Positions 53,701 through 61,528 of a stretch of 64,000 nucleotides of DNA are shown here, piece after piece. The position numbers and the translations under genes are program-made. Source of the stretch: Heterotrichella gracilis. Lineage: Eukaryota > Sar > Xanthophyceae > Tribonematales > Xanthonemataceae. Location: NCBI GenBank assembly GCA_032358255.1, contig JAULBX010006997.1, forward strand, positions 1 to 64,000, in the 5' to 3' direction. The notes beneath the pieces were generated by a model. The model saw nothing but the letters and a program-made list of their open reading frames with translations. It was not told where the DNA came from and ran no database searches. Positions within the stretch are counted from its first letter, which is position 1. Every line of letters begins with the position of its first letter.

Positions 53701-56700
53701 AACGAAGTTTTTCCAATTACTTTTTCTAATAATGTGGATGCAAGTTCAACCAACTCTTTATTGATCAGACCGGCTACCGCAGTCGCTGTTTCAATAAACG
53801 GGACAAATACAGCTGCACCGGCCATCATTAAATTTTTTAACTCTCGCTTTATCACCATTGATGGTTTAAATAGTGGTGGTAGCAGTTTAAATATTAATAA
53901 TATTAGTACGGCAACTTCGGCTAATATTTGGTTGGCTTCTGCCGGTGGTATTGGAACAAAATCTATTGTGGTAAGAAATACTAATATTACCGGTGGTAGT
54001 ATTACTGTTGGTAATGGAATTGTTTCAAGTATTGATGGTGCTTCTCCTTCTGCAACCGGTGGTGCCGATAATGACAATGTGATTATTCAAGGGAATAATT
54101 TTCAGTTTTTGTTTAATGGTGTTCTAGCAGTAGGTACAGCATCAGTAAGTGGTGGAGGTTTGGATAATTGGGTGGTGAGCAATAATATTATGGGCCCTGC
54201 AACTTTTAATGCAACAAATACCATTGGTGGTAGTGGAATTGTATTATCCGGTGCGGTTAACGCCAGTGTAAATGCAAATGCTATGAGAAACTTCACAACA
54301 ACCTCGGCGAGCCAGAGTGGCATCAGAATTAACTCGAATGTAAGCGGGTTTGTTTGTAACCAAAATACTCTGACTGGGATTTATTCATCTGGTTCAGGCG
54401 GTTCAGCAACTTCGAATTCCGGTATTTTTGTTGGCACATCTGTAGCAAATGGAACAGTTGCAAGTAATGTTTTAAATACCATTATCAATAATAACACAGG
54501 TGGCTGGGGTGTTCGAGGAATGATTTTTTCAACCAATTTTCCAAGCAGTAACCTACGTGTGTTTAACAATATGATTTCGGACCTTTCTACGGTTGATTGG
54601 GGAACCACGCCAACTTATTGCACCATAGGAGTAGAAATTCTTGGCGCCACAGGTGGATTAGACTTTGACAATAATACCATTAATTTATTTGGAAGCAGAG
54701 CAGGGTCAGCTACAGGACCGACCATTTCAGCTCCACTTGCTGTAACTTCTGCCAATGGGAATCTAAGGATAAGGAATAATATCTTTTCGAACAGTTATGA
54801 TAACAACGCGATGACAAATGAGTTTGTCTATGGTTTTTATTCTTCTGTTGCTAATACTAACTATACGGCGATTGATAATAATAATTATTTTGTTGCTACA
54901 GGTAGTGCAAGTACTTTCACTTCTTTTGTTGGGTTCCAACAGGCAAACTTCGCAACTTTACCAACATTAGCAGCAGCAACCGGTTCTAATATTAACTCGG
55001 TTAGTTTACCACCAACATTTATCTCAACAACAGATTTGCATATTAACACTGCAACAGCATCCAACCTTTTAATGGATAATTTAGCTTCACCTATTTCGGG
55101 TATTAGCACCGATATTGATGGACAAAGCAGGAGTGTGACCGTTCCGGATATTGGAGCAGATGAATTTACTGTAACCGCAACCTGTTCAAGCGCGAATGGT
55201 GGAAGTATATCAGCCAGTTCATTTACGCAATGTTCTAATCAGGTAGTGGCTTTATCATCTTCAAGTGTGAGTGCAGGAATTGGTACTGCTTATCAATGGC
55301 AGGTTTCACCTACTTCCGGTGGTACCTATACCAATGTTACAGGTGGAACAGGAAACAATACGCCTAGTTTTTCTACACCTACTTTAGCTGCCGGTATTTA
55401 TTATTATGTATTGAGAGCTACTTGTGGCTCTTCAACAGCAATTTCGAATGAAGCAACTGTTACAATTAACGCTGCTCCAAATCCGGTGATCGTAGCAAGC
55501 AGTTCTGTTTTTTGTAATGGCGGAAATTCAACCACTTTAACTGCCAGCGGTGCTGCGAGTTATCTTTGGAATACTGGCGCAACAACAAATAGCATTGTAA
55601 TTACACCTACCAGTTCAGCTGCTTATAATGTGGTTGGTTCAAATACAGCTTGTGTCAATGTGACTTCATCTAACAATGTTATTTTCTTTAGTTTAAGTCC
55701 AACGGTTACTGCAGCAGCCATCAACACATTAGTATGTTCGGGCATACCGGCTACCTTAACAGCAGCTGGAGCCAATACCTATACCTGGAACTATGGCGCT
55801 ACCGGTGCTACGGTGAGTCCTAGTCCGAGCGTTACCACCATTTATACCGTTACCGGTGCTTTCACAAATGGTTGTACGAACATAGCTACGGTATCAATGT
55901 CTGTAAATGCTTCTCCAACAATTAATATTACAGGATCGTCCGGTATTTGCACAGGTCAAACCGCCACCTTAAATGCAAGCGGTGCACTCACCTATACCTG
56001 GAATACAGGGTCTAACGCAAGTACCATTACTGATAGTCCAACTTCCAATACAACTTATACTGTAACCGGAACGGATGCCAATGCTTGCTCTACAACTACG
56101 ACTCAGCTTGTCAGTGTTGCAGCTTCTTTATCGATCAGTATCACAGGGCCATCTGCCATTTGTGTTGGACAAACAACTATCTTAAGCGGAAATGGTGGCG
56201 TTACTTATGTATGGAATACAGGAGCAACTACACCGACTATTGCAGTGAATCCAACAGTTACCACTACGTATAGTATAATAGGTTCTTCTGGTACCTGTTC
56301 AAATACAGCTAGTCGAAACTTAACGGTTAATCCAAATCCTACGGTGACTTTACTTGGTAATTTAACTATTTGTTCAGGGCAGTCAACTACTTTAACTGCA
56401 GGTGGTGCTTCTACTTATACCTGGAATACCGGATCTAACCTTTCAAGCATTGTCGTATCTCCTACCGTGAATACAAGTTACACGGTGAGTGGTACCAGTT
56501 CTTTAGGATGTGTGAGCAGCTCTGTAAGCAGTGTTGTTTCAAATACTCTTCCTGTAATTAGTGTTCTACAAAGTTCAGCTGCTATTTGTGCCTTCACTTC
56601 TGCTACTTTAACTGCAAGCGGAGCGAATACTTATACCTGGAATACAGGTACAATTAATGCAAGCTTAGCCGTTACACCTTCCGTAACTACTACCTATAGT

Positions 56701-58326
56701 GTTACCGGTACCAATGGTTTTGGTTGTACACGAACATCAACTACTTCCATTACAGCCTTCCCACTTCCTTTAATAACTATTGCTCCTCCTGCTGCAACTG
56801 TGTGCGTAGCGAGTCCAGTTACTTTTAGTGCCAATGGAGCAAGTACTTATACCTGGAATGGATCCGTTACTAACGTTTCTGTTACTTTAAATCCAACTGT
56901 TTCGAGCACTTATTCGGTGGTTGGAACCAATTCATTAGGTTGCGTCAATACGGCAACCGTGGGTGTTTTAACCAATAGTTTACCAATCATCACTATTGCG
57001 CCAGCATCAACTACTTTGTGTTCTTTATCAATAGCGAGTTTCACCGCTTCCGGTGCTTCTACGTATACCTGGAACAATACAGTACAAGGGGCCAACTTTA
57101 ATAATGCGCCAGCCAGTAATACCATATATACAGTTGTTGGAACAAATGCCTTAGGCTGTATCTCGAGTAATACGGTTGCAGCGATTACCTTAAGTTTACC
57201 GGTAATTGTTATTACACCTTCTTTAGCGACCATTTGCGCCAACTCAACAGCAACATTTTCTGCTGCAGGAGCGCAATCCTATACCTGGAGTACTTCAAGT
57301 AACTCTAGCACAGTGGCATTAACACCATCTACATCTACCAGTTATAACTTGAGTGGAACAGGTGTGAATGGTTGTGTTGCTTCAACACCTCTTGTCATCT
57401 TAACAAATCCTTTACCTGTTTTAACTGTAAGTCCGTCTTCTTCTACTATTTGTCCGGGTCTACCTTTAGGCCTGACTGTTTCGGGCGCAAATACATACAG
57501 TTGGAGTTCGGGTGGATCTGCTTCTTCAACTACGGTTGTACCTCTTGCTAGTACTGTTTATTCAGTTAGCGGTATAGATGCTAATGGATGTTCAGGCACA
57601 GGAACAGCTGCTGTAGTTACAAAAGCGGCTCCGGTTGTATTGATCAGCCCATCCTCAGCGTCTGTTTGTTTATTTGCTTCAGCAAGCTTTACTGCAAGTG
57701 GCGGTAATACCTATACCTGGAGTACCGGATCGTTACTTGACAATATCATTGTTTCTCCTACTGTTTCAACTGTGTATTCTGTGACATCAACAAATACAGT
57801 AGGTTGTAAGTCTACCTCCACCGTTGAATTAAGTATTTGGCAACCGCCTGTTGTCAATATCACAGCAAGTTCACAAACTGTTTGTGCCAGAGAAACGATC
57901 ACCTTAACCGCAAGCGGTGCCAGTACTTATACCTGGTTCCCTTTTAACAGCAGCGGTTCAACGTTTACGAACAATCCGGTTAATAGTGGACAGTATATTG
58001 TTTCGGCCACTGATATAAATGGCTGTAATAACAGTGATACTATTTTTATTACGGTGAATAAGTGTGTGGGTATTGCTCAAAATACATTTGAATCCGATTT
58101 TGTTCGAGTTTATCCTAACCCTTCTTCCGGAATAGTTACTGCTGATATGTCTTTTGAAGGCAAAAAGACCATCGTGGTAACTAATGCTGTTGGCGCAGTT
58201 ATTTATGAATTAACTACCGAGAATGAAAAGGAAATGATCAATTTACAGAGCTTTGCAAAAGGTATTTATTTTGTAAAAATAAATTCGGGTGATCGCTCCG
58301 GTAAGTACCGTATCATTATTCAGTAA
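50770..58326 (+). CDS. Giant secreted protein: two beta-helix modules, 12 Ig-like repeats, T9SS type A domain
   Basis: 2518 residues. The ATG at 50770 starts the signal peptide (KKNLYLQLLIILSLVNGLLKSQ); an earlier GTG at 50737 would put 11 residues before it. Residues ~25-800 form a beta-helix module ending in PDIGAWEG (~791); residues ~935-1470 form a second one that begins with the related SLAGTYTVGASGTF and ends in PDIGADEF (~1458). A linker lies between. Then come 12 Ig-like repeats of ~77 residues (~1475-2410), each with a TYTWNTG-like strand, a TTYTVTGTN-like strand and a conserved Cys. The type A T9SS domain starts at VRVYPNPSSGIV (~2440). Probably a long surface adhesin. Terminator directly follows. 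Confidence 0.9.
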   Translation: MKKNLYLQLLIILSLVNGLLKSQTALSGTYNVPTTFTSIGAAINALNTFGVSGPVTINVLAGNTETATSGGYTLTNVAGSSSVNTITFQKSGAGANPLITAFTGTATPSSVTQDGIWRFIGCDFVTVNGIDLFDPNTTVPASMEFGYGFFKASATDGCQNNTIQNCVITLNRVNNALGSGPALEGSKGIEMVNATSSAHTTNLTITSVSGANSNNKFYSNTIQNCNLGISISGFAAASPFTFADFNNDIGGSSVSTGNTIINFGGGGANASNGIASLAQYNFNASYNTINNNNGSGVSHAGVLRGILINAATSANASANNNTITMIGGGTTQNVVGIQNASGSTAANNVINLNNNQIVNCTYTTATTGVFNAILNSATPSTVNMNGNIINNHNLGGTGIHVLMALGSPSIASMNSNTVTNIFRNGLSGTLRLITWTSPQVITVNNNIVNAISWSASTSTGATDCLYGLSSAVAVTANNNQIYNISVPTTGAINGIREFGTLGVKTFTGNQIYNFGITAGGAGGATMNGIFCSTGTVNILSNSIYSLQSIGSTGGTGGSVYGIQINGGNFTNISKNKIYDLISNASAPTVGGILIAGSNCLAANNLIGSLSTPSANAVNALLGINVTAGTSHTIAYNTVNLNGVSSGAVFGSSAFNLASTTASVLVDNNIFVNTSTPNGTGLTVAFRKSSTVFTNYMNGSDNNLFWAGTASASQLIHFDGTTSYQTLASYKTLSSPRDAGSVTENPPFISLVGSTLNFLNLNTITPTQVQSGASPLSFIADDYSGAARNATFPDIGAWEGNFIPSAVDAIAPSLLSSGFISNQCNLSSRTFTANLIDVSGVGTATASPRVYYRIGAGTYSSVAGVLSAGTASAGVWTFTLTYGAVLNDVISHYLVVQDIASTPNLVAFPAAGFAGTDVNTITTPPTTPNTYTIAGSLAGTYTVGASGTFTNLTAAAFAYNNSCLTSSVTFVLADATYSNEVFPITFSNNVDASSTNSLLIRPATAVAVSINGTNTAAPAIIKFFNSRFITIDGLNSGGSSLNINNISTATSANIWLASAGGIGTKSIVVRNTNITGGSITVGNGIVSSIDGASPSATGGADNDNVIIQGNNFQFLFNGVLAVGTASVSGGGLDNWVVSNNIMGPATFNATNTIGGSGIVLSGAVNASVNANAMRNFTTTSASQSGIRINSNVSGFVCNQNTLTGIYSSGSGGSATSNSGIFVGTSVANGTVASNVLNTIINNNTGGWGVRGMIFSTNFPSSNLRVFNNMISDLSTVDWGTTPTYCTIGVEILGATGGLDFDNNTINLFGSRAGSATGPTISAPLAVTSANGNLRIRNNIFSNSYDNNAMTNEFVYGFYSSVANTNYTAIDNNNYFVATGSASTFTSFVGFQQANFATLPTLAAATGSNINSVSLPPTFISTTDLHINTATASNLLMDNLASPISGISTDIDGQSRSVTVPDIGADEFTVTATCSSANGGSISASSFTQCSNQVVALSSSSVSAGIGTAYQWQVSPTSGGTYTNVTGGTGNNTPSFSTPTLAAGIYYYVLRATCGSSTAISNEATVTINAAPNPVIVASSSVFCNGGNSTTLTASGAASYLWNTGATTNSIVITPTSSAAYNVVGSNTACVNVTSSNNVIFFSLSPTVTAAAINTLVCSGIPATLTAAGANTYTWNYGATGATVSPSPSVTTIYTVTGAFTNGCTNIATVSMSVNASPTINITGSSGICTGQTATLNASGALTYTWNTGSNASTITDSPTSNTTYTVTGTDANACSTTTTQLVSVAASLSISITGPSAICVGQTTILSGNGGVTYVWNTGATTPTIAVNPTVTTTYSIIGSSGTCSNTASRNLTVNPNPTVTLLGNLTICSGQSTTLTAGGASTYTWNTGSNLSSIVVSPTVNTSYTVSGTSSLGCVSSSVSSVVSNTLPVISVLQSSAAICAFTSATLTASGANTYTWNTGTINASLAVTPSVTTTYSVTGTNGFGCTRTSTTSITAFPLPLITIAPPAATVCVASPVTFSANGASTYTWNGSVTNVSVTLNPTVSSTYSVVGTNSLGCVNTATVGVLTNSLPIITIAPASTTLCSLSIASFTASGASTYTWNNTVQGANFNNAPASNTIYTVVGTNALGCISSNTVAAITLSLPVIVITPSLATICANSTATFSAAGAQSYTWSTSSNSSTVALTPSTSTSYNLSGTGVNGCVASTPLVILTNPLPVLTVSPSSSTICPGLPLGLTVSGANTYSWSSGGSASSTTVVPLASTVYSVSGIDANGCSGTGTAAVVTKAAPVVLISPSSASVCLFASASFTASGGNTYTWSTGSLLDNIIVSPTVSTVYSVTSTNTVGCKSTSTVELSIWQPPVVNITASSQTVCARETITLTASGASTYTWFPFNSSGSTFTNNPVNSGQYIVSATDINGCNNSDTIFITVNKCVGIAQNTFESDFVRVYPNPSSGIVTADMSFEGKKTIVVTNAVGAVIYELTTENEKEMINLQSFAKGIYFVKINSGDRSGKYRIIIQ

Positions 58327-58344
58327 ATTTTTAGAACCACATGT

Positions 58345-58377
58345 AAAAGGGCTGTCTAATTTAGACAGCCCTTTTTT
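58345..58377 (+). terminator. Intrinsic terminator after the giant T9SS gene
   Basis: The perfect 14-bp stem aaaagggctgtcta/tagacagccctttt (58345-58358 with 58362-58375) has a three-base loop and a T tail. Confidence 0.94.
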
Positions 58378-58521
58378 ATTTTCTTCTTATTTATCTTTTC
58401 TTTAAGCCAGTTCTATAATAGAGGTGAATCAATCACAAGCCTTCTTTTCCTTTAATTTTATTGAAAAATGGAAGCACGAAGCGTTTGTCATTCGAAGTCT
58501 TTACTTACAAGAGTATTTTCT

Positions 58522-58529
58522 TACATTTG
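58522..58529 (+). promoter_or_regulatory. Nramp transporter promoter -7 box
   Basis: TACATTTG is a full match to TAnnTTTG, 22 bp before the ATG at 58552, with TTTA 18 bp upstream (58500-58503) as a weak -33. Confidence 0.55.
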
Positions 58530-58551
58530 AATTTAAATTAAAAGCCATTGA

Positions 58552-59826
58552 ATGCCTGAAGCAAAAGTTAAACGCAAAACAAATCGATTTCAACGCTTTT
58601 GGAAACTCTTAGGGCCTGGTTTGGTTACAGGCGCCAGCGACGATGATCCCTCGGGAATAGCCACGTATTCGCAAGCGGGCGCGGCGTATGGACTTTCAAC
58701 TTTATGGACCGTTATTCTAACCATACCACTCATGGCCGCCATTCAACAGATGTGTGCCCGCATTGGCCTGATCACCTCTCAAGGATTGACCGGAAATTTA
58801 AAAAAACATTATCCTAAACCGATCTTATATATCATGTTGCTGTTTAGTTTTCCGGCCATCGTTATGAATATAGGCGCTGATATTGCCGGTATGGGTGCTG
58901 TAGGTAATTTATTGTTTCCTAACATCGATGCGACTTATTTTTCGGTATTTTTTACGTTGTTATTATTGGGTTTGATCATTTATTTACCCTATCAGAAAAT
59001 AGCTCGTGTACTCAAATATTTATGTATTGTGATGTTGGTTTATTTTGTAGTTCCCTTTTTATATAAGCAAGATTTTAAAGAAATTCTTTTATCTACATTT
59101 ATTCCCACCATTCAATTTAACAAATCGTTTCTGGCAATTTTAGTTGGGATCCTTGGCACCACTATTTCCCCCTATCTCTTCTTCTGGCAAGCTTCGGTAG
59201 AGGTAGAAGAAATGAAACACAAAAAGAATCATCTGATCGTAAACAAAAAAATTATACATGAAATAAACCAGGATGTGGATTTCGGTATGGGGTTCTCGGG
59301 TTTTGTGATGTTCTTTATTATTTTAACGACGGGCACTGTTTTATTTAAGGGAGGTATCCATCAGATTAACACGGTAGAAGAAGCAGCCATGGCCCTTAAA
59401 CCACTGGCAGGAAACCTAGCCTATTTATTATTTGCTGTTGGTGTTATTGGCACCGGTTTAATCGCTATTCCGGTATTGAGTGGTTCTTTGTCTTATATTT
59501 TTGCAGAGACCTTCGGATGGGAACAAGGTCTTGATAAAAAATTTCATGAAGCAAAAGGTTTTTATGTGATCATTGCCATCTCCTTGCTGTTGGGTTTAAG
59601 TTTAAATTACATTGGCATTTCACCCATTGATGCTCTTATTTATACCGCCATTTTATACGGTATTACGGCACCGGTTCTTATCGCTATCATCTTACACATT
59701 TCGAACAACAAAACCATCATGGGAGAAAATACAAATAGTAGGAGAATAAATTTTATGGGATTTGCTGCCTTGATCATCATGTCAATGGCGGCTTTTTTGT
59801 TGTTATATTTACAAGTCACCGAATAA
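58552..59826 (+). CDS. Nramp-family divalent metal transporter, atypical motifs
   Basis: 424 residues, about eleven transmembrane helices with the LeuT-type inverted repeat typical of Nramp. Helix 1 reads GPGLVTGASDDDPSGIATYSQAG (DDDPSG at 30-35), where canonical Nramp has DPGN. Helix 6 reads ISPYLFFW (205-212), where canonical Mn/Fe transporters have MPHNLY-type residues with a Met that binds the metal. The Met is therefore absent (Ser-Pro-Tyr). In Nramp-related magnesium transporters this Met is also lost, so Mg or another hard cation is possible; that is inference. No Mn or Fe regulatory site is seen upstream. Confidence 0.88.
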   Translation: MPEAKVKRKTNRFQRFWKLLGPGLVTGASDDDPSGIATYSQAGAAYGLSTLWTVILTIPLMAAIQQMCARIGLITSQGLTGNLKKHYPKPILYIMLLFSFPAIVMNIGADIAGMGAVGNLLFPNIDATYFSVFFTLLLLGLIIYLPYQKIARVLKYLCIVMLVYFVVPFLYKQDFKEILLSTFIPTIQFNKSFLAILVGILGTTISPYLFFWQASVEVEEMKHKKNHLIVNKKIIHEINQDVDFGMGFSGFVMFFIILTTGTVLFKGGIHQINTVEEAAMALKPLAGNLAYLLFAVGVIGTGLIAIPVLSGSLSYIFAETFGWEQGLDKKFHEAKGFYVIIAISLLLGLSLNYIGISPIDALIYTAILYGITAPVLIAIILHISNNKTIMGENTNSRRINFMGFAALIIMSMAAFLLLYLQVTE

Positions 59827-59836
59827 TTAAACAGAG

Positions 59837-61459
59837 TTGAATTTCCGTTCACATATTTTTTCCCAATTAAAAGATCATTTGCCTTTTTTTATCGGGTTAT
59901 TTAGTGGCTTCTATTTTATTAGTTTGAATGTGACCGGAATATCTTTCTCACACTATCCCGGTGACTTGATTGACGGAAGGTTTTGCAATTACTTGTTAGA
60001 GCATGCGCATTTATTTTTTTCGGGTCACTTAGATTCGTATTGGAATGCTCCGTTCTTATTTCCGGAGAGTAATGTGATCAGTTATTCGGATAACCTGCTT
60101 GGAAGCGCCCCGTTTTACAGTATGTTCAGGTATTTGGGATGCGACAGAGAATTGTCTTTTCAAGCTTGGTATCTAATTGTAACCGCATTAAACTATACAG
60201 CTTGTTATATCTTTCTTTCAGTTGTCTTTAAAAATCCTTGCGCTGCCGCTATCGGAGCTATGGTATTTGCCTTTTCGATGGCGCTTCAATGTCAATTAGG
60301 ACATGCGCAAACCTTTGCCCGTTACCCAATTCCTTTGGCTTTTTTAATGGGCTATTTGTATTTAAAGAATTTGAAACCGGTTTATTTTTTCTTCACACTG
60401 TTTTTTTTAGTGTATCAGATTTATTGTGGAATTTATATTGGATTTATGCTGATTATACCCGTGGCATTGTTTTTTATATTTAGTTTTTATTTTAATTGGG
60501 AAGTCTATAAACACAAATTGCTTAAGTTAAATTGGTGCTTATGGATGATGTTAAGTTTGATCATAAACATTCTGATACTTTTACCGTTGATGCTTCCTTA
60601 TTTAGAACGTTCTAAGTCCTTGGGCTTTTATTCATACGAACAGGTCAGTAAAAGCCTATTAACACCTTTATCTTATTTTTTTAGCTGGAAAGGAAGTTTG
60701 TTTTGGGATTTTATTTCTGGTATTGGAACGCATTACGAATGGTATACCAATTATCAGGTATTTGCCGGAGGCATTGCTACACTTTGTTTGTTGGCTTTTG
60801 GACTCATTTATGTTTTGAAAGAATGGTTTTCTTTTAAATTAGTACGAAGGTTTGAGATTGCTCCTTCACTTCACTTATTTTTCTGGCTTGGGATCTTTAC
60901 TTTCATAGGCTTTATGAAGTTTGGTGATGTCTCCTTATACAAACTTATTTTTCAACTACCCGGTTTTGGTTCGATGAGAGCTTTGCAGCGGATTATTACC
61001 ATAGAACTGTTTTTTTATGCTATAGCAGTTGCTTTTGTTTTCAAACAAATTTTTTTGAAGGAAAATAAACTTACATTTTTACTCTTTCTGTTTTTTGTGG
61101 CTTTAGTTATTAGTGATAATTACCTCAAAGAAGATTACATTCATCGGCACGAAGTCGCAGAATCCAAAGCGCGCATCAATCCTTTGATCCGTCAGTTAAA
61201 AGATCTTCCAAAACAAACCCTTGTGTCTTACGAGCCGGATAGCGTTGATTCAAGTATCAATGATTATCATCTGGATATGATGCTGGCGGCACAGTCCTTA
61301 AATTTGATAACACTGAATGGTTATACTTCTACTTCACCGGATGGATATTCGGCTTTTTGGTCAGTTCCCAATGAATCAAATAGAAATAGTTGGTTGAATA
61401 AGAAGAATAGTTCAATTCAAAAAATCGATGTCATTACCGATACAATAGGCAAGAAATAG
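59837..61459 (+). CDS. Polytopic membrane protein, GT-C glycosyltransferase-like
   Basis: 540 residues with about eleven hydrophobic helices and a C-terminal soluble tail (from ~430). Helix 1 is followed by SHYPGDLIDGRFCNYLLEHAH, whose acidic Asp pair resembles the catalytic loop of GT-C membrane glycosyltransferases. No exact family recognised. The start is TTG, ten bases after the Nramp stop; no in-frame ATG precedes the first helix, so TTG is the only start that keeps it. The two genes are likely co-transcribed. Confidence 0.75.
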   Translation: MNFRSHIFSQLKDHLPFFIGLFSGFYFISLNVTGISFSHYPGDLIDGRFCNYLLEHAHLFFSGHLDSYWNAPFLFPESNVISYSDNLLGSAPFYSMFRYLGCDRELSFQAWYLIVTALNYTACYIFLSVVFKNPCAAAIGAMVFAFSMALQCQLGHAQTFARYPIPLAFLMGYLYLKNLKPVYFFFTLFFLVYQIYCGIYIGFMLIIPVALFFIFSFYFNWEVYKHKLLKLNWCLWMMLSLIINILILLPLMLPYLERSKSLGFYSYEQVSKSLLTPLSYFFSWKGSLFWDFISGIGTHYEWYTNYQVFAGGIATLCLLAFGLIYVLKEWFSFKLVRRFEIAPSLHLFFWLGIFTFIGFMKFGDVSLYKLIFQLPGFGSMRALQRIITIELFFYAIAVAFVFKQIFLKENKLTFLLFLFFVALVISDNYLKEDYIHRHEVAESKARINPLIRQLKDLPKQTLVSYEPDSVDSSINDYHLDMMLAAQSLNLITLNGYTSTSPDGYSAFWSVPNESNRNSWLNKKNSSIQKIDVITDTIGKK

Positions 61460-61485
61460 AAAAAGCCGCGCTAGGCGGCTTTTTC
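61459..61485 (+). terminator. Intrinsic terminator of the Nramp/GT-C operon
   Basis: The perfect 10-bp stem aaaaagccgc/gcggcttttt (61460-61469 with 61475-61484) has a gctag loop. It begins at the stop codon and may also serve the convergent minus-strand gene at 61529. Confidence 0.9.
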
Positions 61486-61528
61486 CTTCCTTATGGGTAA
61501 CAATCTAAGGAACCCACACAAACACACA

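Noticed and set aside
56910-57242. 110-residue antisense ORF in the 2518-residue gene (also 53694-54077)
   Set aside because: Opposite the repeat region; no motif and repeat-derived composition.
58424-58612. 62-residue plus-strand ORF upstream of the Nramp gene
   Set aside because: It contains the Nramp promoter box and overlaps the Nramp start in another frame.
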